64,000 bases of DNA from Lachnospiraceae bacterium (lineage in GTDB: Bacteria; Bacillota; Clostridia; Lachnospirales; Lachnospiraceae). A program made the translations under genes and the position numbers. Position 1 is the stretch's first letter; every line of letters begins with the position of its first letter. The notes under the pieces were generated by a model, which saw only the letters and a list, made by a program, of their open reading frames with translations, had not been told where the DNA came from and did no database searches. This document shows positions 18,497 through 27,171 of this stretch, one piece after another. Where the stretch lies: contig JAAUZK010000004.1 of the NCBI GenBank assembly GCA_014804655.1, positions 192,450 to 256,449 on the forward strand. Direction: 5' to 3'.

Positions 18497-20407
18497 TCAC
18501 TCGTGATACGTCTGATACCACTGTTGGAATACGAAGAAGGACCATGTCAATTTTGAGTAGTTCGCTCCTGTCGCAGGACCCGCATCTCCTGTCCTGACAT
18601 ACTGCCCGATCATGTCCGAAACATACTTTGCATCGAAAATATCCTGTCGTTTCAAATAATCGTAACTACTGTAACCTAACAACTGTTCTCTAAGCGGTCC
18701 CCGCAGCCATTTGTCCAGCGGAACCCCGAATCCCACTTTAGGTCTCTCCAAAAGTTCCTTCGGAATATAATCATAGGCGATATCTTTCAGAATATGTTTT
18801 TTATCCCCATCGGCATATTTAAATGCGTGCGGAATCCTGTAAGACAATTCCATAACATCCGTATCCAAAATCGGGCAACGTGCTTCCAGCGAATATTTCA
18901 TGGAAGCGCGATCCACTTTACAGAGAATGTCACCAGGAAGATATGTGTCCATATCAAGAAGCATTCTCCTGATCTGCCAGTCCTTCACATTGTAGCGGCT
19001 CTCAAACAGATAGTGGATGGGAAGTGCCTCTTCTCTCTGACCGTTCTTTCCTCCTCGCGGTTCCTGTACCATCGCTTTTGCACGAACCGGATAATTGCCT
19101 GCGCCAAACTGGGTCTTACTCTCTCTCTCCCTGTTGCCTGCGATTACGCGCACTTTGAAGGGCAGCCGGTCCGTCATATGCAGCTGCTTAAGTATCGGAA
19201 GATGACAGACGCCGTACACCATTGCTCCAAGCGTATCCAGCTTCTGCGCCTGTGCCACATTCTGATAAATATTATAACCGCAGAAAAACTCGTCGCCGCC
19301 GTCTCCCGACAGCGCCACCGTCACATGCTCTTTTGCCAGCTTGGACACCATCATTGTAGCAATCTGCGAGCTGTCCGCAAACGGTTCATCATAATACACC
19401 GGTATGCTCTCCACCAGATCAAACATATCCCGCTCATCAATATAGAGCTCCGTGTGGTTTGTTCCCAGATAATCCGCCACCGCCCTGGCATACTTAGCCT
19501 CATTATACTTTTCCTCATGAAACCCGATAGAGAAAGTCTTCACCGGACTATCCGAGCATTCCTGTGCAATGGCAGTGACCAGCGAAGAATCATAGCCGCC
19601 GCTTAAGAAAGACCCTAACGGCACATCGGCGATCATACGGGCACGCACGGACTTCTGCAACGCTTCCTTCAGACTGGCCTTCGCTTCCCCGTAATCTTTG
19701 ATCTGATTTCCCACAGCTTCCCGGTACACTTTACTGACATCCCAGTATTTCCATGTGTTGATATTCCCCTCCGTAAACCGCAGGACCGCCCCTGGCTCCA
19801 ACTTATATACATTCCGGTAAATACTCTCCGGCGCATTGATATACTGTTGGAACAGATAGCGGGACAATACGCGGCGATCAATCTCACCCGTAAAACCCGG
19901 ACATTTCATGATCGGTTTTAACTCTGAGGCAAATACCAGATTACCGTCTTCATACCAATAATAAAGGGGCTTCTTGCCAATGCGGTCACGTATCAGATAT
20001 ACTTCCTGTGTCTGCCTGTCAAACAACGCGATCGCAAACATCCCGTTGAAACGCTCCACGCACCGAATGCCCCATTTTAAATAGGCGGCTATGATGACCT
20101 CCGTATCACAGTTGGACCGGAAGGGATAGTCCGCCAATTCTTCTCTCAGTTCCCGATAATTATAGATTTCACCATTATATACTACGCTGACCCGCTGATC
20201 CACAGAGTGCATGGGCTGATGCCCCAACGCAGACAGATCCAGAATGGAAAGCCGCCTCTGCCCAAACCCGACCCGCCGGCCCCCCGTCATCTCATAGACT
20301 TCCGCGCCGCTGTCGTCTGGTCCTCTGTGATACATCGTATCGTTCATGTCTATCAACTGATTTATTGTTATCCTCTTTTTACTAATATAACCGCATATTC
20401 CACACAT
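18497..20407 (-). CDS. asnB: Asparagine synthase (glutamine-hydrolysing) family, copy 2
   Basis: This 636-aa AsnB-type protein has Cys2 as the amidotransferase nucleophile (MCGICG), the synthetase P-loop FLSGGYDSS near residue 265 and ALSGDGGDEFFCGYN near 360. It is colinear with copy 1 (13440-15362) but clearly diverged from it. Two AsnB paralogues in one glycan locus, together with an ATP-grasp enzyme, argue for amide or amino-acid decorations on sugars rather than housekeeping asparagine supply (inference). It ends at the AT-rich gap 18262-18496, and a composite repeat lies upstream at 20463-20557. Confidence 0.87.
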   Translation of the reverse strand: MCGICGYISKKRITINQLIDMNDTMYHRGPDDSGAEVYEMTGGRRVGFGQRRLSILDLSALGHQPMHSVDQRVSVVYNGEIYNYRELREELADYPFRSNCDTEVIIAAYLKWGIRCVERFNGMFAIALFDRQTQEVYLIRDRIGKKPLYYWYEDGNLVFASELKPIMKCPGFTGEIDRRVLSRYLFQQYINAPESIYRNVYKLEPGAVLRFTEGNINTWKYWDVSKVYREAVGNQIKDYGEAKASLKEALQKSVRARMIADVPLGSFLSGGYDSSLVTAIAQECSDSPVKTFSIGFHEEKYNEAKYARAVADYLGTNHTELYIDERDMFDLVESIPVYYDEPFADSSQIATMMVSKLAKEHVTVALSGDGGDEFFCGYNIYQNVAQAQKLDTLGAMVYGVCHLPILKQLHMTDRLPFKVRVIAGNRERESKTQFGAGNYPVRAKAMVQEPRGGKNGQREEALPIHYLFESRYNVKDWQIRRMLLDMDTYLPGDILCKVDRASMKYSLEARCPILDTDVMELSYRIPHAFKYADGDKKHILKDIAYDYIPKELLERPKVGFGVPLDKWLRGPLREQLLGYSSYDYLKRQDIFDAKYVSDMIGQYVRTGDAGPATGANYSKLTWSFFVFQQWYQTYHE

Positions 20408-20462
20408 ATATTTCCCATCCGATACCGATTGACAATCGCATTACATCTTAAAGTAACCAGCA

Positions 20463-20557
20463 CGGAGAATGCCTGTATTTTGGCATTCTCCTGCGTGAGA
20501 CTTAGAACTTCTTAGCGAAACAGCCCTTGCTGTGAGCTTTAGAAGTTCTTCTCACGC
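20463..20557 (-). repeat. Composite hairpin repeat, copy 2 (95 bp)
   Basis: It is nearly identical to 9255-9367: GGAGAATGCC with GGCATTCTCC, then a GCGTGAGA...TCTCACGC stem enclosing AGAACTTCT/AGAAGTTCT. It lacks the inner GACTTGCTGCGCAAGTC palindrome of copy 1, having only GAGCTTT there. It lies just after the stop of the deacetylase-like gene, the same placement as copy 1 relative to the ABC gene. Confidence 0.85.
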
Positions 20558-20559
20558 TT

Positions 20560-21318
20560 TTACCGTACATTCTTCTCCAAGAAATACTCCCGATACTCAC
20601 CGAAATCTTTACATTCATTATCCACGGATTCTACCAGTTCTATGTACTTCTCCTGTAGCAGATCCCTGTAGTTGTCGAAGTTACCGCATCCTTTCTTACT
20701 CCATGCGAAAGGATGGGTCAGGATCTGCACCTTATCGTACCCCTTGATATTCTCCTCATCCGGATATCCGTAACGCCAAATATGATTTGCGTCTGACATA
20801 TATTTCACATTTAACGATGTACTCTCATCGATTCTGTCCGCGAACGTAAAGAAGTCATCCTGATATGCATTTAATATACCGTCCAGCTTAATATTCTCCC
20901 GCAGGATGTCCTTAGACGGCCTGTGCACCGAGAACTCCGTGATCTCGAATCCAAACATCTCGCTTAAGATCTCCATCTCCATCTTAATGCGTCCGCGAAT
21001 CTGCTGCATATTCGTCATACCGTTTAATGCAAAATGCAGCCCGATATGTTGTCCTCTCTCATGCATATCCTTGATCATATCCATATTTTTTCTGGAAAGA
21101 ATATTATAAGTATTATTTGTCCACTGGAAAAAGAATGTGGAGATAAAATCCATACTCTGTTCCACTTTCGCTAACTGATAAGCCCTGTCCACGCTGTATT
21201 CCACATCGTGGCGCATAATGATAAATTTGTCTTTTCCCAGAGCGTCCGCATAACCACAGTGTCTCCCGGTGGACTGTATAATCCTGATAATCTGTCTGTA
21301 ATCGTCGTATGAAAACAT
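20560..21318 (-). CDS. Polysaccharide-deacetylase-like protein
   Basis: This 252-aa soluble protein looks like a diverged NodB-fold protein. IIMRHDVEYS (Arg36-His37-Asp38) stands at the place of the usual first metal/acid motif, GQHIGLHFALNG (His91, His95) resembles the metal-binding H-x3-H, and QILTHPFAW (His202) resembles the last motif. There is no signal peptide, so it probably acts in the cytosol on a sugar precursor or lipid-linked intermediate. ATG 21318 follows GAGG. Upstream 21319-21504 is non-coding. Substrate unknown; assignment to the deacetylase superfamily is tentative. Confidence 0.6.
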   Translation of the reverse strand: MFSYDDYRQIIRIIQSTGRHCGYADALGKDKFIIMRHDVEYSVDRAYQLAKVEQSMDFISTFFFQWTNNTYNILSRKNMDMIKDMHERGQHIGLHFALNGMTNMQQIRGRIKMEMEILSEMFGFEITEFSVHRPSKDILRENIKLDGILNAYQDDFFTFADRIDESTSLNVKYMSDANHIWRYGYPDEENIKGYDKVQILTHPFAWSKKGCGNFDNYRDLLQEKYIELVESVDNECKDFGEYREYFLEKNVR

Positions 21319-21504
21319 AATAAAACCTCATCTCTTTCTTTCAAACTGCAACATTCCCGCCCCCTCCCCGGCACTTTCCGAAAAGATATAACGGGCATAT
21401 TTCTTCTCTATTATATACGTAACCGCCTCACAGGACAAGTTTGTTGTACTCCTCCTCTCGTCCCAAAATGCAGCCATCATTTCTTTTCACACTCACACCA
21501 ATAA

Positions 21505-22614
21505 TCAACTTGAACTCTTAGTTATTAATTCCTCAATATAATCTCTCCACTGTTCGAAGACTGCCTGAATGTTCGCTCTCTCTGCGATCTTACGCGCATT
21601 GCTGCCAAGCTGCTCTGCCAGTTCGGGATTCTCGATCAAGCGATTAATTCCGTCCTCTAACGCCTGCTGATCCTTAATGGGAATCAACAAACCGTCCACT
21701 CCGTCAGTCATGATCGTCCGCGGTCCGCCGCACGGACAGTCCGTGGCCACAATGGGAAGTCCCAGCGCCATGGCTTCCATAAGAGCATTAGGAAGGCCTT
21801 CCCAGTCCGAGGTAAAGGCAAACAGCGCGGCATCCGCCAGCTCCTTTTCCAGACTGTCACTGGCGCCCATAAGGTGAATATAATCCTGTGCATGGTACTC
21901 CTCGATCAGCCCTTCCAGAATCTCTTTCGTTCCGTCGAAGGAATCTCCCCCGTATATTTTCAAATCATAATCCGGATGCTTCGCGTGCACATTGACAAAC
22001 GCCCGAATCAGCATAGGCTGATTCTTAAAGTCCACCAGTCTGCCGGACTGCACCACCGTCTTGGTCCGCACCTTCGGCATTGGCACCCCAATATATTTAT
22101 CATGAATAGGATTCAGGATAATCCGCGAATTATCCTGTAGTCTGGGTGCAAAAAAGTCCCGCGCCCCCTCTGTCTGGAAGACACACCCGTCTGCCCGTGG
22201 AAACAGCAGCGGGATCTGTATTTTATCAGACCGTTCTTCATAATGTCCCGCCGGGTCCGTCCTGATGGAAATAAGCACCGGTATTTTGATAAAATACGCT
22301 GCCATCAAACCTCTGTAGAGTGCTTTTCTCGCAAAAGGAATCAGAATATCCGGCTTCTCCTCCTTCAGAAACTTCCTCAGATACTTCACACGAAGCATGA
22401 ATTGAACGAGACGGTGCTTCTTATCATCCCCCTCGCGCAGTCCCACATGAACGCGTCTCACCTTAGAAGCAATCTGAAATTCATTCTCGCCGTACCATTC
22501 CGTGGCAATAATGACCTCATATCCCTCTTTCGCAAACTGGTTCGCCAGATTCGTGACCACACGCTCCGCGCCGCCCTGCTCTAAACAATTTAAATGAAAT
22601 GCAATCTTTCTCAT
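21505..22614 (-). CDS. Family 4 glycosyltransferase (GT-B)
   Basis: This 369-aa product opens KIAFHLNCLEQGGAERVVTNLA. The donor domain has VVQSGRLVDFKNQPML near residue 190 and WEGLPNALMEAMALGLPIVATD near 275, with the E-x7-E pair. The start is set at ATG 22614, which fits the family and has an AGGTT site; the frame remains open a further 36 bases to an upstream alternative codon. It follows the MBOAT gene by 87 bases and is the last gene of the probable Dlt-like transcription unit. It may build the sugar that is acylated. Confidence 0.87.
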   Translation of the reverse strand: MRKIAFHLNCLEQGGAERVVTNLANQFAKEGYEVIIATEWYGENEFQIASKVRRVHVGLREGDDKKHRLVQFMLRVKYLRKFLKEEKPDILIPFARKALYRGLMAAYFIKIPVLISIRTDPAGHYEERSDKIQIPLLFPRADGCVFQTEGARDFFAPRLQDNSRIILNPIHDKYIGVPMPKVRTKTVVQSGRLVDFKNQPMLIRAFVNVHAKHPDYDLKIYGGDSFDGTKEILEGLIEEYHAQDYIHLMGASDSLEKELADAALFAFTSDWEGLPNALMEAMALGLPIVATDCPCGGPRTIMTDGVDGLLIPIKDQQALEDGINRLIENPELAEQLGSNARKIAERANIQAVFEQWRDYIEELITKSSS

Positions 22615-22701
22615 GAGATTAACCTGTCTTGATACACTGTTTTTATACACCGTCTTTTACATACTTTCTCTATCGGGAACTCTTCATCTTAAGAACCGGA
22701 C

Positions 22702-24276
22702 TTAAAAACTCTGATACATAAACGCCGCCGTATCATAGCCGCCACCGTAGATTCCCGTTATCAACACGAGCAGAACGATTCCGTAATAGAACGCCCATCT
22801 GACAACTGCCGGCCTTGCAGCAAAATAGGTCCGCACATCCTCTCCCCGCTCTTCCAGTACGGACACTGCCAGCCAGATCAACAATACCACCGCCAGCAGC
22901 ATAAAATCATATTTGCTCAGTCCATAAGAAGTGATCTCCCGTGACAATAATATTCCGATCTTAAGTCGTGTCAGGAAGGTATAGAAAATCGCTCCCGCCT
23001 GCCGCAGACTCTCACTCCGTATCAACACATCCGCCATAAAGACAATAACCCATGTCCGCACCATGCAGAAGAAAGACCACGCTTTGCCGTCTTTAATATG
23101 GAGTTTTGCCTTCCAGCCGACATACTTCTGTTCCAGAAGAAGCGACGCGCTCATGATAACGCCGTAATAAACGCCCCACAGCATATAAGCAAGCGTCCTG
23201 CCGTGCCATATCCCTGTGAAAAACCAGACAAGCATCGTTCCGATGATCGGCACCACCTGCCTGCCCATGTCATTCCATTTATTCTTGCAGGCTTTATTGA
23301 TCTTACGTCCCGTTCCAGACATCACGAAAGAAAACATCACGTAATCCTTAAACCATGTTCCCAGCGTGATATGCCATCTACGCCAGAAATCCGCCACGGA
23401 CCTTGCGAAATAGGGACGCTTGAAATTCTCCGGCAACACAATATCAAATGTCTCGCTGACACCCGCCGCCATATCAATATATCCGGAAAAATCCGCATAA
23501 AGCTGAAGCATATAAAAAACCGTGGCACAGGCAAAAATACTGCCTGCCACAGAAGATGTCTCGACACCGTACACTCTGTCTACAAAAATACCGATCCGAT
23601 CGGCAATCACCAGCTTCTTGAACGCACCCCAAACAAAGCGCTGGACTCCACGAAGCATTAAGTCATATTGAAATACATGCTCCCGCTCAAACTGTTCCTT
23701 CATCTTGTCAAAACGATTGAAAGGCCCCTGTGTAACTGCAGGGAAATATGCCAGAAACAGGAGCACCTTCAGGAAATCCGTTTCTACCTTACAGTTCTCT
23801 CTTCCCGCATCCACCACATAGCTGATGGCGGTCAAGGTATAGAAAGAAATCCCTAACGGCATAATCACCTTTTCCAAAAAGCCGATATGAGAGCCTGTCA
23901 AGGTCTCTGCAAACGGCAGAAGAACCACTGCATATTTATAAAAAACCAGTAATCCCAGATTAATAGTAATATACAGGATCTGAATCCGTTTCCGCTTCTT
24001 CGAAAAGGCAGCCTTGCATGCCTTCTTGCTCTCCTTGTCGGCACACTGTGCACTCTCTGTCTTCTCACGTTCCAGAGAATTTTTCAAGTAGATGCCGCAC
24101 CCGTAGGTCGTGATAGCCGTAAGCAGCAGACCAAGCGGGAAGCCCCTAAGTCCTATGACATAGAAGACCAGGCTGGCTGCCAGCAGGATATACCACTGAA
24201 ACTTCTTCGGAACCAGATAATAAAGCGCAAAAGTCAACATCCAGAGCGCCACAAAGGAATAGGATATGAGCTGCAT
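22702..24276 (-). CDS. MBOAT family O-acyltransferase (DltB/AlgI-like)
   Basis: The 524-aa protein has about eleven membrane helices and the MBOAT signature: FWRRWHITLGTWFKDY (His302) and the catalytic histidine in WFFTGIWHGRTLAYMLWG (His358). MBOATs of this subfamily move an acyl group from an intracellular carrier to a polymer outside the membrane. The ATG directly follows the TAA of the carrier protein gene, and the binding site GGAGG lies inside the carrier gene, so the two are translationally coupled. This is the strongest evidence that the carrier feeds this enzyme. See the Dlt-like cassette finding. Confidence 0.9.
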   Translation of the reverse strand: MQLISYSFVALWMLTFALYYLVPKKFQWYILLAASLVFYVIGLRGFPLGLLLTAITTYGCGIYLKNSLEREKTESAQCADKESKKACKAAFSKKRKRIQILYITINLGLLVFYKYAVVLLPFAETLTGSHIGFLEKVIMPLGISFYTLTAISYVVDAGRENCKVETDFLKVLLFLAYFPAVTQGPFNRFDKMKEQFEREHVFQYDLMLRGVQRFVWGAFKKLVIADRIGIFVDRVYGVETSSVAGSIFACATVFYMLQLYADFSGYIDMAAGVSETFDIVLPENFKRPYFARSVADFWRRWHITLGTWFKDYVMFSFVMSGTGRKINKACKNKWNDMGRQVVPIIGTMLVWFFTGIWHGRTLAYMLWGVYYGVIMSASLLLEQKYVGWKAKLHIKDGKAWSFFCMVRTWVIVFMADVLIRSESLRQAGAIFYTFLTRLKIGILLSREITSYGLSKYDFMLLAVVLLIWLAVSVLEERGEDVRTYFAARPAVVRWAFYYGIVLLVLITGIYGGGYDTAAFMYQSF

Positions 24277-24507
24277 TTATTCCTCCAACAGTTTCTGCAC
24301 GAGGGCGATGATAGCTTCTTTGTTCTTGAAGTTCTCAGCCACTACATATTTTGCGTCAATTTCGATATCAAATTCATCCTCAAGGTCGCTGACTACATTG
24401 ATGACGGTGAAAGAATCGATGACACCGTCCTCCATCATGCTGTCGCCATCGTAGGACAGCGCTTCCTCACAGTGTTCTTCCAGAATTTCTAAGATTTTTT
24501 CTTCCAT
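24277..24507 (-). CDS. Acyl/aminoacyl carrier protein (DltC-like)
   Basis: This 76-aa acidic protein has the four-helix carrier pattern and the phosphopantetheine site in GVIDSFTVINV (Ser32). DltC-type carriers have DS-x-x-xx-V here, whereas fatty-acid ACPs have DSL; the F at +1 is unusual. Helix II/III acids (DLEDEFDIEI) are typical. AGGAG precedes the ATG. It stands between a formyltransferase and the MBOAT gene. Likely role: holding an aminoacyl group made by the ligase at 25548-27053 as a thioester until it is passed to the MBOAT. Confidence 0.88.
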   Translation of the reverse strand: MEEKILEILEEHCEEALSYDGDSMMEDGVIDSFTVINVVSDLEDEFDIEIDAKYVVAENFKNKEAIIALVQKLLEE

Positions 24508-24568
24508 TATGTAATGCTCCTTTCAAAAAATAAGATAGGGGTGTATCGCCGTACGTCTATGTAATGTA

Positions 24569-25438
24569 TTACAAATTTACATCCAAAAAACGATATTTCA
24601 TCTTTAACAAATCGCCCGCTCTTAATTTCAGATATAAAAATCCTTCTTCATCTTTACGCTTATCGGCGGGTATCTTGCGGTATCGCAGGATTTCTGCCTC
24701 CCGCCCGTCTACGATCGTCCGCATCAGCGGGAAAATATCATTCTTACCGTAATCTACGCTTCTAAGCAGGCGATAGACATTCTCCGGCCGGTCCGTCAAC
24801 GCAAAGAAGCCGTCTGCGGGCACTTCCCGTGAACGGTACATCCTTCGATCAGGGTCAAAGTCCTGCGGGATCGCCGCCACACTCTCAGTAATGATATCCG
24901 CAAAGCTCTCCCGGAACGCCTCTGACGCAAGATTCATGAGTTGTTCCGTCAGTTCATAGGCCTTCATATCTGCTGTGATCTCACATTGTTTCTGAATGAT
25001 AATGTTGCCCTCATCCACACCGGAGGTCACGTAATGCCATGTGATACCCGTTTTCTTTTCCCCCATATAAATAACCCATGTGGGCGCGTTTCTGCCGGGG
25101 TAATCAGGCAGAAGGGCATTGTGAAAATTGATAATGGTGATATTCGATTTGTCCACAAGGGAAGGCGGAAACAGGAAATTATTGCTGGCGCTTATAATCA
25201 GTGTTTTCTCCGTAATCCGATCAAGGACTGCTTCCAGCTCCTTCTTATCCGTGATCTGTGTAAAAGGGATATTGTTTTCCGCACAGATCTTCTCCGTAAT
25301 ACTTAAGGGATGTATCTCGTGCTCGATAAACTCTACCTGATACCCGTATTCTTCTCTTCTGTCATATACATACTGTAATACTTCTCCGGTTACCTTACCG
25401 TAACCGAGGATGACAACTTTCTGAAATGTTGTCTTCAT
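24569..25438 (-). CDS. Formyltransferase-fold protein within the Dlt-like cassette
   Basis: The 289-aa product carries the formyltransferase core: IINFHNALLPDYPGRNAP with Asn104 and His106, then GVDEGNI with Asp142. The N-x-H spacing and the 36-residue distance to Asp match the N-H-D catalytic triad of methionyl-tRNA and sugar N-formyltransferases that use 10-formyl-tetrahydrofolate. The N-terminal half has LGYGKVTGE in place of a Rossmann opening. ATG 25438 suits the family; ATG 25468 is in frame but lacks a binding site. Its place between adenylating ligase and carrier suggests that it formylates the amino group of the carried amino acid, as formylation domains do in linear gramicidin synthetase (inference). 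Formylation of a sugar amine is the alternative. Confidence 0.8.
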   Translation of the reverse strand: MKTTFQKVVILGYGKVTGEVLQYVYDRREEYGYQVEFIEHEIHPLSITEKICAENNIPFTQITDKKELEAVLDRITEKTLIISASNNFLFPPSLVDKSNITIINFHNALLPDYPGRNAPTWVIYMGEKKTGITWHYVTSGVDEGNIIIQKQCEITADMKAYELTEQLMNLASEAFRESFADIITESVAAIPQDFDPDRRMYRSREVPADGFFALTDRPENVYRLLRSVDYGKNDIFPLMRTIVDGREAEILRYRKIPADKRKDEEGFLYLKLRAGDLLKMKYRFLDVNL

Positions 25439-25547
25439 ACCACCGCCCATGCCTTTCTGTATAGCCATGATTATTCAAAACGCTACTATCATACCCATAT
25501 CCTTATACATCACGTTCAGGTGCTACCTTTGGTGAAGATGTGAACAG

Positions 25548-27053
25548 TTATAAGTATTCCTTCAGCTTCACCCGGTCAATCTTCCCGTTCGCATTGATGG
25601 GCATGTTCGGAAGTGTGACCACCTTATTCGGCAGCATATATTCAGGCACAAGACTGGAAATTTGTTCATTGATATATGCCTTGTCCAATTCCTCCTCGAT
25701 AAACAGCACGATCTTCTGCCGCTTTTCGTCATAGAGACAGCAACAGAGCGCGATCTGATCCAGAGAGGAAACCGCCGTCTCGATCTCACCTAATTCAATC
25801 CGGTGCCCCATATGTTTGATCTGGAAATCTTTGCGGGACAAGTAGATGATCTCACCGTATTCGTTATATTTCACCAGATCGCCGGTGCGGTAAATAGTTT
25901 CAGGCACATATGGATTCAGTGGATTCTGTACAAAGGCTTCCTTCGTCTTCTCAGGATTATTGTAATATCCCATGGAAAGTGAAGTGCCCCTGACGCAGAG
26001 CTCCCCGATCTCATCTCCTGTAACCGGCTCGTTTCTATCATTCAGGACGATAATATCCGTATTTGCCATCGGGATGCCGATGGGCAGCGGTTCATCATCT
26101 GTGAATTCACGGTCTACAATATAATAAGTGCAGGCATCCGTAATTTCGGTAGGTCCGTACAAATTTGCGTACTGAACATCCGGCAGGAATCTGCGCCATG
26201 TATTCAGCTGTTTATTAGGCATAACTTCGCCGCAGAACAACACCCTGCGCAGTGTGTCCGACAGATCAACATTGCGAAATGCTTTTAACTTGGCCACCAC
26301 GATCAGCGCCGACGGCACCCAGAAGATTGTGTTGATTTTATTTTCTTTCAGATATTCCAACAACGGCACCGGCTGCGCAAACAGGTTCTTCGGAATAATA
26401 TATGTAGTCGCGCCGCTCTTGATCGTGCTGTAGATATCCAGAATCGAATTGTCGAAATAGAAAGGCGCCTGATTGCCGAAGGTGTCCTCCTGCGTAATCT
26501 CAAAGGTCTCCGTCACCCAATCTATATAATCAATCACAGACCGGTGGTTGATGGTCACGCCCTTAGGCACACCGGTGGAGCCGGAAGTAAAGAGGACGTA
26601 CAGCAGATCCGTATCGATGCCTTTACCTCTCGCCGCCTCAATGGCCTCTTCGTCAACCGAGCCGCCTATAGCCTCCTCAAACAGCACATAATCTCCCTTA
26701 TAATCGAACCGTTCAAAGACCGGCTGCAGTTCCCTGCTCGTCACCACGAGTGACGGCTGCAGCACTTCCAAAATCTTATTCACGCGGCTTGCAGGCATGT
26801 CCACATCGATAGGCGAGTAGAAATTGCAGCTATAGGCCGCGCCCATAAAAGAAACCAGTACATCAACACCTTTTTCCAGATAGATGACTACCGGTTTCTT
26901 AAATAATTTCCTCTCTATCATCTGTGTAGCCAGTGCCTGCGCCTGCGTGCTCAGTTCCCGAAAAGTAATCTCTTTCTTTTCGTCCGCAAAGGCGATCTTA
27001 TCCGGCAGTCTGCGCGCGGTTTTATCCAGCCAGTAGGTAACATTTGCTTTCAT
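25548..27053 (-). CDS. Amino-acid adenylating ligase (DltA-like)
   Basis: The 501-aa AMP-binding enzyme has LFTSGSTGVPKGV (154-166, A3), FYFDNSILDIYS with Asp201, the residue that normally pairs with the alpha-amino group, VLFCGEVMPN with Cys274 in a DltA-like pocket loop, NLYGPTEITDACTYY (A5), YRTGDL (A7) and the C-terminal NGKIDR with Lys491 (A10). Length and motifs fit DltA (D-alanine:carrier ligase) rather than acyl-CoA synthetases. It would activate an amino acid, possibly D-alanine, and load it on the carrier at 24277-24507. It shares a transcription unit with SGNH, formyltransferase and MBOAT genes. Confidence 0.87.
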   Translation of the reverse strand: MKANVTYWLDKTARRLPDKIAFADEKKEITFRELSTQAQALATQMIERKLFKKPVVIYLEKGVDVLVSFMGAAYSCNFYSPIDVDMPASRVNKILEVLQPSLVVTSRELQPVFERFDYKGDYVLFEEAIGGSVDEEAIEAARGKGIDTDLLYVLFTSGSTGVPKGVTINHRSVIDYIDWVTETFEITQEDTFGNQAPFYFDNSILDIYSTIKSGATTYIIPKNLFAQPVPLLEYLKENKINTIFWVPSALIVVAKLKAFRNVDLSDTLRRVLFCGEVMPNKQLNTWRRFLPDVQYANLYGPTEITDACTYYIVDREFTDDEPLPIGIPMANTDIIVLNDRNEPVTGDEIGELCVRGTSLSMGYYNNPEKTKEAFVQNPLNPYVPETIYRTGDLVKYNEYGEIIYLSRKDFQIKHMGHRIELGEIETAVSSLDQIALCCCLYDEKRQKIVLFIEEELDKAYINEQISSLVPEYMLPNKVVTLPNMPINANGKIDRVKLKEYL

Positions 27054-27171
27054 AATATATGACCAAACCTTTCTCTTATTTCACAGTCATTCCGGTCAGG
27101 GGAAAAATCTCCGCTCTCTTGTCGCGGCAGACCAGCCGGCTATGACTCCTGTCTGCCGCAACTCATCACGC

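Noticed and set aside
18794-19606. 270-codon plus-strand frame
   Set aside because: Antisense to the second asparagine synthase; no start signal and no known motif.
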